Positions 43,055 through 51,074 of a DNA stretch of 64,000 bases are shown here, piece by piece. Within the stretch, counting starts at the first letter, position 1; each line of letters starts with the position of its first letter. A program made the translations under genes and the position numbers. The notes beneath the pieces were generated by a model. That model worked only from the letters and a program-made list of their open reading frames with translations, did no database searches and was not told the origin of the DNA. The stretch is from Streptomyces composti (GTDB lineage Bacteria > Actinomycetota > Actinomycetes > Streptomycetales > Streptomycetaceae): the NCBI RefSeq assembly GCF_012034205.1, contig NZ_JAATEM010000009.1, positions 62,001 through 126,000 on the forward strand, read 5' to 3'.

Positions 43055-43876
43055 GTGGTCATCCCCGTCCATGATGTGAACCCCGCGCGTCGCACCCCGT
43101 GGGTGACGTACGCGCTGATCGCCGCGAACTTCGTCGTCTTCCTGGTCCTGACTCCCGGCGTCGCGGGCTCCCTGACCGGGGAGAGCGGCCTGGCCCAGCT
43201 CTGCGACCTCCAGGCGTTCCTGGAGCGCTACGCCGTGATACCCCAGGAGCTGATCCACCACCGGATGCCGCGCATGGTGCCGACCGGCGACGTGGGCATC
43301 GGCCCCCAGGGCCCGGGCTGTGTGGTCGGCCCGCCGGACTACGAGAAGTCGCCCGAGCTGAGCGTGCTCACCGCGATGTTCCTGCACGGCGGCTGGCTGC
43401 ACCTGCTGGGCAACATGCTCTTCCTGTGGATCTTCGGCGACAACGTCGAGGACCGCATGGGCCACGTCGCCTACCTGCTCTTCTACCTGGTGTGCGGCTA
43501 CGCGGCCACCTACGTCTTCGCCCTGGCGTACGCGGGTTCCAGCGAGCCGCTGATCGGCGCCTCGGGGGCGGTCGCCGGGGTCCTCGGCGCCTACCTGGTC
43601 CTCTACCCGAGGGCCAGGGTGTGGGTGCTGGTGCCTTTCCTGATCTTCCTGCCGCTGCGGCTGCCCGCCTGGCTGGTCCTCGGCTCCTGGTTCGTGCTCC
43701 AGGCGGTGTACTCCTCCGGCGCCGGCGTCTCGGAGGCCGGCACCGTCGCCTACCTGGCCCATGTCGCCGGCTTCGTCACCGGCATGCTGATCGCCTGGCC
43801 CCTCCGCCCGGGAACGTCCCCGCCCCGCCCACCGGACCACCCGCTCTACGGGCGGCAGGCCCGGTGGACCTGGTAG
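43055..43876 (+). CDS. Rhomboid-family intramembrane serine protease
   Basis: 273 residues, about six or seven helices. The rhomboid core is present: FLHGGWLHLLGNMLFLWIFGDNVEDRMG, the catalytic serine in IGASGAVAGVLGAYLVLYPRARV, and the catalytic histidine in LAHVAGFVTGMLIAW. It cleaves membrane proteins within the bilayer. The loop after helix 1 (CDLQAFLERYAVIPQELIHHRMPR to KSPELSVLTAM) is the extended L1 of actinobacterial rhomboids. GTG at 43055 with CAGGAG about 10 bases upstream. Confidence 0.93.
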   Translation: MVIPVHDVNPARRTPWVTYALIAANFVVFLVLTPGVAGSLTGESGLAQLCDLQAFLERYAVIPQELIHHRMPRMVPTGDVGIGPQGPGCVVGPPDYEKSPELSVLTAMFLHGGWLHLLGNMLFLWIFGDNVEDRMGHVAYLLFYLVCGYAATYVFALAYAGSSEPLIGASGAVAGVLGAYLVLYPRARVWVLVPFLIFLPLRLPAWLVLGSWFVLQAVYSSGAGVSEAGTVAYLAHVAGFVTGMLIAWPLRPGTSPPRPPDHPLYGRQARWTW

Positions 43877-43945
43877 CCCGGCACCCGCATGTCCCCGCCG
43901 CCCGGACCGGTGCCGGCCCGGCGGGTGCCGCGGCACCCCGGTCGG

Positions 43946-45013
43946 TCAGCGGGCGGTGCGGGTGTGGACGTACTCCACGAGGCGGGTCAGGGCGTCCGGG
44001 TCGGTGGCCGGCATCACGCCGTGGCCGAGGTTGAAGACGTGGCCCTCCAGGCCCGCCGCGGAGTCCAGGACCTCCTGGGCCTTGGCCTCGACGGCCTCGC
44101 GGCCGGCGAAGAGCACGGTCGGGTCGAGGTTGCCCTGGAGCGCCTTGCCGGGGCCGACCCGGCGCGCGGCCTCGTCCAGCGGGACGCGCCAGTCGACGCC
44201 GACGACGTCCGCGCCGGCCTCGCCCATCAGGCCGAGCAGCTCGCCGGTGCCGACGCCGAAGTGGATGCGCGGGACGCCGTAGCCGGCCACGGCCTCGAAG
44301 ACCTTCGCGGAGGCGGGCAGCACCGAGCGCCGGTAGTCGGCGGGGGCGAGCGCGCCTGCCCAGGAGTCGAAGAGCTGGACGGCGGAGGCGCCGGCCTCGA
44401 TCTGCACCTTGAGGAAGGCAGCGGTGATGTCGGCGAGGCGGTCCAGCAGGTCGGCCCAGAGCGCGGGGTCGCCGAACATCATCGCCTTGGCGTTCTCGTA
44501 GGTGCGGGACGGGCCGCCCTCGACCAGGTAGCTCGCGAGGGTGAAGGGGGCGCCGGCGAAGCCGATCAGCGGGGTGGAGCCCAGTTCGCGGGTGAGCATG
44601 CCGACGGCCTCGGTGACGTAGGAGACGTCCTCCGGGGTGAGGTCGCGCAGGCGGGCCAGGTCCTCACGGGTGCGCACCGGCCGCTCGACGACCGGGCCGA
44701 CGCCCGGCTTGATGTCGAGGGCGATACCGATGGCCTTGAGCGGGACGACGATGTCGCTGAAGTAGATCGCCGCGTCCACGCCGTGCCGGCGCACCGGCTG
44801 GAGGGTGATCTCGGTGACCAGGTCGGGCCGCATGCAGGACTCCAGCATGCCGATGCCCTCGCGCACCTTGCGGTACTCCGGCAGTGAGCGCCCGGCCTGC
44901 CGCATGAACCACACCGGGGTGTGCGGCACGGGCTCGCGCCTGCACGCCTTGAGGAAGGCGCTGTCGTACGTGGGGTTGGCTCGCTGGCCCGTCGGGCTGG
45001 TGTTGGCACTCAC
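43946..45013 (-). CDS. hemE: Uroporphyrinogen decarboxylase
   Basis: 355 residues. It removes four acetate carboxyls of uroporphyrinogen [22 protein letters not shown] carries the arginine-rich substrate contacts, then [34 protein letters not shown], and C-terminal [37 protein letters not shown] [10 protein letters not shown]. The GTG at 45013 has GGGAGA about 10 bases upstream. Third heme gene of the window, 4 kb from hemG-hemQ. Confidence 0.96.
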   Translation of the reverse strand: MSANTSPTGQRANPTYDSAFLKACRREPVPHTPVWFMRQAGRSLPEYRKVREGIGMLESCMRPDLVTEITLQPVRRHGVDAAIYFSDIVVPLKAIGIALDIKPGVGPVVERPVRTREDLARLRDLTPEDVSYVTEAVGMLTRELGSTPLIGFAGAPFTLASYLVEGGPSRTYENAKAMMFGDPALWADLLDRLADITAAFLKVQIEAGASAVQLFDSWAGALAPADYRRSVLPASAKVFEAVAGYGVPRIHFGVGTGELLGLMGEAGADVVGVDWRVPLDEAARRVGPGKALQGNLDPTVLFAGREAVEAKAQEVLDSAAGLEGHVFNLGHGVMPATDPDALTRLVEYVHTRTAR

Positions 45014-45273
45014 ACCGGCAAGTCTCCCACGGCCCGCGGACCGGCTCCGGAGGACCCCGGCCGCTCCCTCGCGTGCCGCGCAGGGCCGCCAGACGGCCAC
45101 CGTTCCTCTCCCGGCCCGGCGCACGGCCTCCCGGCAGTCCCGGCTCTCCCCCGCGGCCCTCGGACACCCCGCCCGCCTCCGACGGCACGGGAACGCCGCG
45201 GTCGCGGGGCACCGGTGGCAGTCAGGGGTGTCCCTCCCTGCGCCGGAGCGCGGTTCCGCTTAATCTTCCCCGC

Positions 45274-45948
45274 ATGGCTGCGGCTCAGGGACGACTGTCG
45301 GACGGCGCTGGCGGAATGGACGAACCGAAGGACACCGGGGAGGACTCAGGTCAGGGGGGTGCGACCCCGTTGCCCTTCCGGGCCGCGGTGGACGCGTTGC
45401 GGAGTGCGCGGCTGCGGCCGCAGATCGAGGTGGAGCCGACCCGCCCGCCCAAGCGGCTCGCTCCGTTCGCGTACGCGCTGGAGGCGGCGGTCGTCGACGG
45501 CGACCAGGATCTGGCCGACGGACGGCTGGTGCTGCTGTACGACCCGGCCGGGCACGACGCCTGGCGGGGCACGTTCCGGCTGGTGACGCTGGTGCGGGCG
45601 GAGCTGGAGCCGGAGATGGCGGCGGACCCGCTGCTGCCGGACGTGTGCTGGTCGTGGCTGACCGGGGCGCTGGCGGCGCGCGGACTGACCTACGGGGAGC
45701 CGAGCGGGACAGTGACGCGGGCCAGCTCGCACTACTTCGGCGGGCTCGCGGAGCGTCCTTCGGCCTCGCAGATCGAGATCCGGGCCTCGTGGACGCCGCG
45801 CGAGGGTCTCGGCGGGGTGCCGGACGCGGCCGCTCACCTGGTCTCCTGGTGCGATCTTCTGGCGCAGGTGGCGGGGCTGCCGCCGGCCGGTCCCGGCGAC
45901 GCGTCGGTGGTGACGCTGCCGCAGCGGCGGGGGCCCCAGTCGCGCTGA
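45274..45948 (+). CDS. DUF3000 protein
   Basis: 224 residues. After a variable N-terminus the DUF3000 domain runs from TPLPFRAAVDALRSARLRPQIEVEPTRPPKRLAPFAYALEAAVV through GRLVLLYDPAGHDAWRGTFRLVTLVRAELEPEMAADPLLPDVCWSWLTGAL and ends with WCDLLAQVAGLPP. Unknown function, conserved in actinobacteria, and next to hemE and whiI as in S. coelicolor. TAATCT at 45261-45266 is seven bases before ATG with no Shine-Dalgarno site (leaderless). Confidence 0.9.
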   Translation: MAAAQGRLSDGAGGMDEPKDTGEDSGQGGATPLPFRAAVDALRSARLRPQIEVEPTRPPKRLAPFAYALEAAVVDGDQDLADGRLVLLYDPAGHDAWRGTFRLVTLVRAELEPEMAADPLLPDVCWSWLTGALAARGLTYGEPSGTVTRASSHYFGGLAERPSASQIEIRASWTPREGLGGVPDAAAHLVSWCDLLAQVAGLPPAGPGDASVVTLPQRRGPQSR

Positions 45949-46111
45949 GCGACGGCGCCCGGGGCACTCTGCCGCCGTTCAGGGGAATCACTTTGTCGAT
46001 ACGGCCACTTTCGTAAGCGTTACGACGCCTACCGAAACCGTTCGGTCTTCGAATGATCGATCGCGTGTCCGAATTGCACGAATTGTTACTCACCGATTCG
46101 TGATCATTCTC

Positions 46112-46139
46112 TAAAGGACACCCGGTTTGCTGCCGAAGA
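46112..46139 (+). promoter_or_regulatory. SigWhiG-type promoter of whiI
   Basis: TAAA at 46112-46115, a 16-base spacer, then GCCGAAGA at 46132-46139, close to the SigWhiG/FliA consensus TAAA-N15-GCCGATAA. whiI transcription is known to depend on SigWhiG in S. coelicolor. Transcription would start near 46147 and leave a leader of roughly 70 bases. The AT-rich region around 45980-46120 could also hold sites for WhiI itself or other regulators. Confidence 0.75.
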
Positions 46140-46217
46140 CGACTGTGACCTTGAAAGCACGGTTCGTCCCGGCTTCACCCCCACGAGCCGGCCCCGTCCC
46201 GCACCCCAGGAGGCCTG

Positions 46218-46880
46218 GTGTCCGTTCTCCTCGAGCAGCCCGCAAGCCTGGTCGCCTACCGCCCGAACAAGCCGACCGCCATGGTGGTCGTGGCCGACCC
46301 GCGTGTCCGCTCCACCGTCACCCGACACCTCTGGGCGCTCGGTGTGCGCGATGTCATCGAGGCCTCGTCCGTCGCGGAGGCCCGCCCCCGCATCGGCAAC
46401 CCGCGTGACATCTGCGTCGCCGAGGTCCATCTGCCGGACGGTTCCGGCCTCACCCTGCTGTCCGAGACCCGTGCCGCCGGCTGGCCCAACGGGCTCGCCC
46501 TGTCCGCCGCCGACGACATCGGCGCGGTACGCAACGCCCTGGCCGGCGGAGTGAAGGGCTACGTCGTCACCGGCACCCGCACCAACCTCGGTCTGCCCAC
46601 CCGGCCCGGTGCCGCCCCCATCGGCGCCGCGGCCGCCCGGCTGCACCGGCGTCCCCCGGGCGCCCCGAGCCACCCGGGCGGCTACCGCGAGCTGTCCGGC
46701 CGCGAGGTGGAGGTGCTGCGGCTGGTGGCGGAGGGGCAGTCGAACAAGGCGATCGGCGTCTCCATGGGCCTGTCCGCGCTGACCGTCAAGAGCCACCTCG
46801 CCCGCATCGCCCGCAAGCTCGGCACGGGCGACCGGGCCGGGATGGTCGCGGTGGCCCTGCGAACCGGCATCATCCACTGA
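46218..46880 (+). CDS. whiI: WhiI, atypical response regulator of sporulation
   Basis: 220 residues. Receiver-like domain (about 20-130) with a degenerate phosphorylation site: VVVADPRVRSTV keeps only one of the acidic pair, and the phospho-acceptor position is Glu in ICVAEVHLPDGSG, though S and K switch residues (ALSAADD, GGVKGYV) remain. The C-terminal NarL/LuxR HTH is YRELSGREVEVLRLVAEGQSNKAIGVSMGLSALTVKSHLARIARKLG. In Streptomyces WhiI forms a heterodimer with BldM and switches on late sporulation genes. Identified by sequence and by position between DUF3000 and rnd. GTG at 46218. Confidence 0.93.
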   Translation: MSVLLEQPASLVAYRPNKPTAMVVVADPRVRSTVTRHLWALGVRDVIEASSVAEARPRIGNPRDICVAEVHLPDGSGLTLLSETRAAGWPNGLALSAADDIGAVRNALAGGVKGYVVTGTRTNLGLPTRPGAAPIGAAAARLHRRPPGAPSHPGGYRELSGREVEVLRLVAEGQSNKAIGVSMGLSALTVKSHLARIARKLGTGDRAGMVAVALRTGIIH

Positions 46881-46960
46881 CCGCGGCCGTGCCGCTCCCC
46901 CTGCCCCTGCCGGGCCACTTGGCGGTCCGCCCCCCGGAGTGACCGGAATCCGACCCTCCC

Positions 46961-46994
46961 CCGCCCGCCGACGGAACGTTCCGTCGGCGGGCGG
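46961..46994. terminator. Perfect 34-bp palindrome between whiI and rnd
   Basis: Bases 46961-46977 and 46978-46994 are exact reverse complements with no spacer, centred on AACGTT. As RNA it would form a tight hairpin with a small loop and could end whiI transcription. It lies just upstream of the -10 box of rnd, so it could also be a binding site for a dimeric regulator. No U-tract follows. Confidence 0.65.
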
Positions 46995-47020
46995 CTTCAT
47001 GACCCGGATACTCTTGACAT

Positions 47021-48313
47021 GTGACCGACGCCCACGACACCGCAGCAGACACATCACTGCGAACCACCGGAGGCGCTCCTCCGGACGACGACGGATCTTC
47101 TGCTACGGAGGCGCCGATCCCCTTGCTGGAGCCCCGCGACGGCATTCCGCCGGTGATCGCGGACGAGGCCGCCCTCGCCGAGGTGATCGCCGCCTTCGCC
47201 GCCGGCACCGGACCCGTAGCCGTCGACGCGGAGCGTGCCTCCGGCTACCGCTACGGCCAGCGCGCCTATCTGGTGCAGCTGCGCCGCGAGGGCGCCGGTA
47301 CCGCGCTGATCGACCCCGTCGCCTGCCCCGACCTGTCCGGCCTGGGCGAGGCGCTGTCCGGGACCGAGTGGGTGCTGCACGCCGCCACGCAGGACCTGCC
47401 CTGCCTGCGCGAGATAGGGATGGTGCCCACCCGCCTCTTCGACACCGAGCTGGCCGGACGGCTCGCCGGGTTCCCCCGGGTCGGCCTCGGCGCCATGGTG
47501 GAGAACGTGCTCGGCTTCGTCCTGGAGAAGGGCCACTCCGCCGTCGACTGGTCCACCCGGCCGCTGCCGGAGCCCTGGCTGCGCTACGCCGCGCTCGACG
47601 TGGAGCTGCTGGTCGATCTGCGAGACGCGCTGGAGAAGGAGCTCGACCGGCAGGGGAAGCTGGAGTGGGCCCGGCAGGAGTTCGACGCGATCGCCTCCGC
47701 GCCGCCGCCGGAGCCGCGCAAGGAGCCCTGGCGGCGCACCTCCGGCATGCACAAGGTGCGCCGGCGCCGGCAGATGGCGGTGGTGCGGGAGCTGTGGCTG
47801 ACCCGGGACCGGATCGCGCAGCGGCGGGACGTCTCGCCGGGCAAGGTGCTGTCCGACGCGGCCATCGTGGAGGCGGCGCTGGCGATGCCCGCGGACACGC
47901 GGGCGCTGGCGGCGCTGAACGGCTTCGGGCAGCGGGTGAGCCGGCGGCAGCTGGAGCAGTGGCAGGCGGCCGTCGACCGGGCGCGGGCGCTGAGCGAGTC
48001 CCGTCTTCCGCAGCCCGGTCAGCCCGTGACCGGCCCCCCTCCCCCGCGCGCCTGGGCCGACAAGGACCCGGCCGCCGCGGCCCGTCTCCAGGCGGCCAAG
48101 GCCGGCGTCACCGGACTGGCCGAACAGCTGAACATGCCCCAGGAGAACCTGATCACCCCGGACACGGTCCGCCGCGTCTGCTGGGAGCCTCCGGCGGTCA
48201 TCACCCCCGACTCCGTGGCCGCGGCCCTGACCTCCCACGGCGCCCGCCCCTGGCAGGTCGAACTGGTCACCCCGGTCCTGACGGAGGCACTGACCACGTC
48301 CGCCTCCGGCTAG
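47021..48313 (+). CDS. rnd: Ribonuclease D
   Basis: 430 residues. The DEDD 3'-5' exonuclease domain has AVDAERASGYRYGQRA (D.E), VLHAATQDLPCLREIG, LFDTELAGRLAGFPR, and YAALDVELLVDLRDAL, followed by the HRDC domain (about 225-310). The C-terminal 100 residues (TGLAEQLNMPQENLITPDTVRRVCW) are typical of actinobacterial RNase D. It trims RNA 3' ends. TACTCT at 47009-47014 is six bases before the GTG, so it is probably leaderless. Confidence 0.93.
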   Translation: MTDAHDTAADTSLRTTGGAPPDDDGSSATEAPIPLLEPRDGIPPVIADEAALAEVIAAFAAGTGPVAVDAERASGYRYGQRAYLVQLRREGAGTALIDPVACPDLSGLGEALSGTEWVLHAATQDLPCLREIGMVPTRLFDTELAGRLAGFPRVGLGAMVENVLGFVLEKGHSAVDWSTRPLPEPWLRYAALDVELLVDLRDALEKELDRQGKLEWARQEFDAIASAPPPEPRKEPWRRTSGMHKVRRRRQMAVVRELWLTRDRIAQRRDVSPGKVLSDAAIVEAALAMPADTRALAALNGFGQRVSRRQLEQWQAAVDRARALSESRLPQPGQPVTGPPPPRAWADKDPAAAARLQAAKAGVTGLAEQLNMPQENLITPDTVRRVCWEPPAVITPDSVAAALTSHGARPWQVELVTPVLTEALTTSASG

Positions 48314-48317
48314 GCCG

Positions 48318-48494
48318 GCCCCGAAGGGGCGAGGGGAACCGCGCGACCAGCCACGGCGACACCCGCACCCGGCACGCAGCGGGAAGCCCCCTCGCAGGTG
48401 CCGGGCGCAGGTGCCGCTCTCCGGCGCCGGCCGGGTGCCGCCGCGCCCCCGGCCGGCGCGCGCACCCGCACCCGGCGTACGGCGGAAAGCCCCC
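48318..48494. repeat. Streptomyces-type intergenic repeat, two degenerate copies
   Basis: The 3' flank of rnd has the segment GGGGCGAGGGGAACCGCGCG, then GACCAGCCACGGCGAC, closely similar to a recurring Streptomyces intergenic motif that reads GGGGCGCGGGGAACTGCGCG. A second motif is duplicated: ACCCGCACCCGGC with a GCGGGAAGCCCCC-like end at 48361-48391 and again, changed at several bases, at 48464-48494. No gene in 48314-48495. The family match is from memory. Confidence 0.45.
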
Positions 48495-48495
48495 G

Positions 48496-50220
48496 TTACG
48501 GCGCCATCTCGTACGCGCCCGACAGGGACTCCACGCGCTGCCAGACGCGGTCGGAGCGGGCCTCGTCGGCGGCCGGGCGGCGGACCGCGCTCAGCGCCCA
48601 CGCCTGCTGCGTCTTCGTCGCCGAGTCCTTGCCGTGGAGTTCGATCGCGTGGGCGGAGAAGTCGCGGATGAGGACGGCGAAGAGTTCGTCGAGGACGTCC
48701 TCGTCGAGGGAGGTGAGCCCCGCCTGCTCGAGGATCAGCTGGGCGTGCACGACGAGGGCGAACAGCTGGCCGACCGCCAGCAGCAGGTCCAGGTCCTTGC
48801 TCTGCTCCTCGTCCGGGGCAGCCGTGGTGACGAACTCGCACAGCGCGTCCGCCTGCTCCCGGAAGCGGGCGACGTTGGGCAGGTGAGCGTACGCGTCGAA
48901 GGCCGTGCGCCAGTCGTGGAAGCGGATGGAGCCGAGGCCGCGGGCCGGTCCCTGCCGGAAGAGGAAGTCGTCGTCGGCCGCGTCCAGGCGGGTCGGCACG
49001 GGCGGATAGTCGGCCGGGTTCAGCAGGTGGTTGCGCATGAACTTGAGGATCAGCGCGAGATTGACGTGGACCGTCCCCTCCAGCTTCGGCAGTCCCCGGA
49101 TCTCGACCGCGGCCTGCCCGAAGTAGTTGTCCTTCTCGAAGCCCTTGGCCGCGATCACGTCCCACATCAGGTCGATGACCTTCTCCCCCTCCGTGGTGAC
49201 CTTCATCTTGGTCATCGGGTTGAAGAGCAGGTAGCGGCGGTCGTCGGGCCCGGCCGAGCGGAAGTAGTCGACGGCGCGGTCGCTGAACAGCTTCATGCCG
49301 ACGAGGCGCACGTACGCGTCGGTCAGCTCGCGGCGGACGTGCGGGAAGGCGGTGACGGGACGCCCGTAGAGGATCCGGTTGTGCGCATGGGTGACCGCCT
49401 CGTACATCGCGTGCTCGCAGATGCCGATGGAGGCGGTGCACAGGTTGAACTTGCCGACGTTCACGGTGTTGAGGGCCGCGTCGAAGGCGGCGCGGCCGGT
49501 GTGCAGCACGTCCTCGGCACGGACCGGGTAGTTCTCCAGGCGGAACTCGCTGACGTACTTCGAGGAGTCGACGACGTTCTTCACCAGGTGGTACGCGGGG
49601 TGGCGGCTGTCGGCGGCGAAGAAGACGTAGCCGTCCGGGCCCTCGACGTCGGTGCGGCGGCCGAAGACGGAGACCAGTCCGGCCGCGTTGCCGTTGCCGA
49701 TGTAGTACTTGGAGCCGTTCGCGGTGAAACCGCCCTGCCCGTCGGGCTCCAGGAGCATGTCGGTGGAGTAGATGTCGGCCCCGTGCGCCTTCTCGGACAG
49801 GCCGAAGGCGAACACCTCGCCCTGGTCGAGGAGTTCGGCGGCGCGGGCGCGGGCGGCGGCGTTGCCGCTCTGCCAGACCGGGCCGAGGCCGAGGATGGTG
49901 ACCTGCCAGGCGTACCAGTAGTCGAGCCCGTAGAAGCCGAGTATCTCGTTGAGGGCGGCGATCCGGGCGGTGTCCCAGCGCTTGTGCTCCTCCCCCTCGC
50001 CCGCGGCGGCGGCCGGGGTGAGGAAGGTGGCGAAGAGCTTCTCCTTGGCGGCGAAGGCCAGGAAGTCCGCCAGCCAGACGCGGGAGCGGTAGTCCTCGAT
50101 GAGCCGTCGCTTGCCGCGCTCCTCGAACCAGTCGACGGTGGCGCGCAGCAGCCGCCGGGTCTCTGGGTCGAAGTGGGCCGGGTCGTAGGTGCGCGGATTG
50201 AACAGCAGCGGGTCCGTCAT
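48496..50220 (-). CDS. Acyl-CoA dehydrogenase / acyl-CoA oxidase-like protein
   Basis: 574 residues, longer than typical 380-residue acyl-CoA dehydrogenases and closer to the acyl-CoA oxidase-like group. GEVFAFGLSEKAHGADIYSTDMLLEPDGQGGFTANGSKYYIGNGNAAG is the flavin/substrate middle domain, GKFNLCTASIGICEHAMYEAVTHAHNRILYGRPVTAFPHVRRELTDAYVRL the C-terminal helical domain, and WDVIAAKGFEKDNYFGQAAVEIRGLPKLEGTVHVNLALI the late conserved part. It oxidises an acyl-CoA at C2-C3. 67 bases downstream of the PadR gene in the same operon. Confidence 0.9.
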   Translation of the reverse strand: MTDPLLFNPRTYDPAHFDPETRRLLRATVDWFEERGKRRLIEDYRSRVWLADFLAFAAKEKLFATFLTPAAAAGEGEEHKRWDTARIAALNEILGFYGLDYWYAWQVTILGLGPVWQSGNAAARARAAELLDQGEVFAFGLSEKAHGADIYSTDMLLEPDGQGGFTANGSKYYIGNGNAAGLVSVFGRRTDVEGPDGYVFFAADSRHPAYHLVKNVVDSSKYVSEFRLENYPVRAEDVLHTGRAAFDAALNTVNVGKFNLCTASIGICEHAMYEAVTHAHNRILYGRPVTAFPHVRRELTDAYVRLVGMKLFSDRAVDYFRSAGPDDRRYLLFNPMTKMKVTTEGEKVIDLMWDVIAAKGFEKDNYFGQAAVEIRGLPKLEGTVHVNLALILKFMRNHLLNPADYPPVPTRLDAADDDFLFRQGPARGLGSIRFHDWRTAFDAYAHLPNVARFREQADALCEFVTTAAPDEEQSKDLDLLLAVGQLFALVVHAQLILEQAGLTSLDEDVLDELFAVLIRDFSAHAIELHGKDSATKTQQAWALSAVRRPAADEARSDRVWQRVESLSGAYEMAP

Positions 50221-50287
50221 CGTCGATCGCCTTTCCGGCGTGAGGGTCGAGGTGGAAACGAACTGGAGAACGAAGAAGCCTGCGGGG

Positions 50288-50857
50288 TCAGGGCCGGCGG
50301 TCCGGGTCGTCGCCGAGCCGGCGCAGCGTGGCCAGGACGTCGTCGAGCCAGGCGAGGGTCATGCGCTCGTAGGCGATGCCGCCGCGGAGCACGACGTGCT
50401 GGAGCTCCCGGCCGGGGTCGGTGCCGGCCGGTGCTCCGGGGCCGGTGAAGTCGCGCTGCTCGCCGGCGAGGTAGTGCGCGAGCCGTTCGCTGTGGGCGGC
50501 CCGGTGGCGTTCGACCTCGGCGATCAGTGCGGCCGGGTCGTCGAAGGCGGCGCCGCGGATCTTCACGGCGAGCTCGTGCCGGATGCTCTCGGGCTCGCTG
50601 GGCTCGTGCAGCCACCGGGCGAGCGCCTCGCGTCCGGCGGCGGAGACGGAGTACTCCTTCTTGTCCGGCCGCCCCTCCTGGGGCACCTCGCGCACATCGA
50701 CCCAGCCGTCCGCCTCCATGCGCTTGAGGACGCGGTAGATCTGCTGGTGGGTGGCGGTCCAGAAGTGCCCGATGGACCGCTCGAAGCGCCGGGAGAGCTC
50801 GTAGCCGGAGCCCGGCTTCTCCAGCAGGGACACGAGGATCGCGTGGTCGAGGGCCAT
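50288..50857 (-). CDS. PadR-family regulator
   Basis: 189 residues. Winged helix MALDHAILVSLLEKPGSGYELSRRFERSIGHFWTATHQQIYRVLKRMEADGWVDVREVPQEGRPDKKEYSVSAAGREALARWL, followed by the helical C-terminal PadR domain. It probably represses its own operon with the acyl-CoA dehydrogenase through the perfect palindrome 10 bases upstream (50867-50890). The ligand may be an aromatic acid or fatty-acyl compound but is unknown. The thiolase gene starts divergently about 200 bases away. Confidence 0.93.
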   Translation of the reverse strand: MALDHAILVSLLEKPGSGYELSRRFERSIGHFWTATHQQIYRVLKRMEADGWVDVREVPQEGRPDKKEYSVSAAGREALARWLHEPSEPESIRHELAVKIRGAAFDDPAALIAEVERHRAAHSERLAHYLAGEQRDFTGPGAPAGTDPGRELQHVVLRGGIAYERMTLAWLDDVLATLRRLGDDPDRRP

Positions 50858-50866
50858 GCCACGATG

Positions 50867-50890
50867 CTCTATGCAACTCGTTGCATAGAG
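50867..50890. promoter_or_regulatory. PadR operator
   Basis: A perfect inverted repeat with 11-base arms, CTCTATGCAAC-TC-GTTGCATAGAG, lies 10 bases upstream of the PadR start. The ATGCAAC/GTTGCAT core is the classic PadR site. A single dimer would cover the promoter of the PadR/dehydrogenase operon and could also affect the divergent side. Confidence 0.85.
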
Positions 50891-51011
50891 CAAGTCCGCG
50901 ACGGTGAGACACGGCTCACCGCGACGGTTCCGGGCCACCCCTGAACACTCCGCCGACGGGTGCATCCGTGTGACCTTCGCCGCTCGTTCGCCCAGGGGTG
51001 GGCAGCCACGT

Positions 51012-51023
51012 TACTCATAAGTA
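51012..51023. promoter_or_regulatory. Possible operator in the fadA leader
   Basis: TACTCATAAGTA is palindromic in five of six base pairs and has the TACT/AGTA arms common to TetR-type fatty-acid regulators. A separate perfect TGCTTAAGCA lies at 51030-51039. Both are 36-65 bases before the thiolase start. Weak evidence. Confidence 0.3.
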
Positions 51024-51074
51024 GCATGATGCTTAAGCAAGCGCTCAGCATCCCGTACCTGGAGGAGAGCCATC

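Noticed and set aside
45014..45273. A reading frame bridging hemE and the DUF3000 gene
   Set aside because: The text is Arg/Pro-rich without motifs, and a good -10 box and ATG define the DUF3000 start at 45274.
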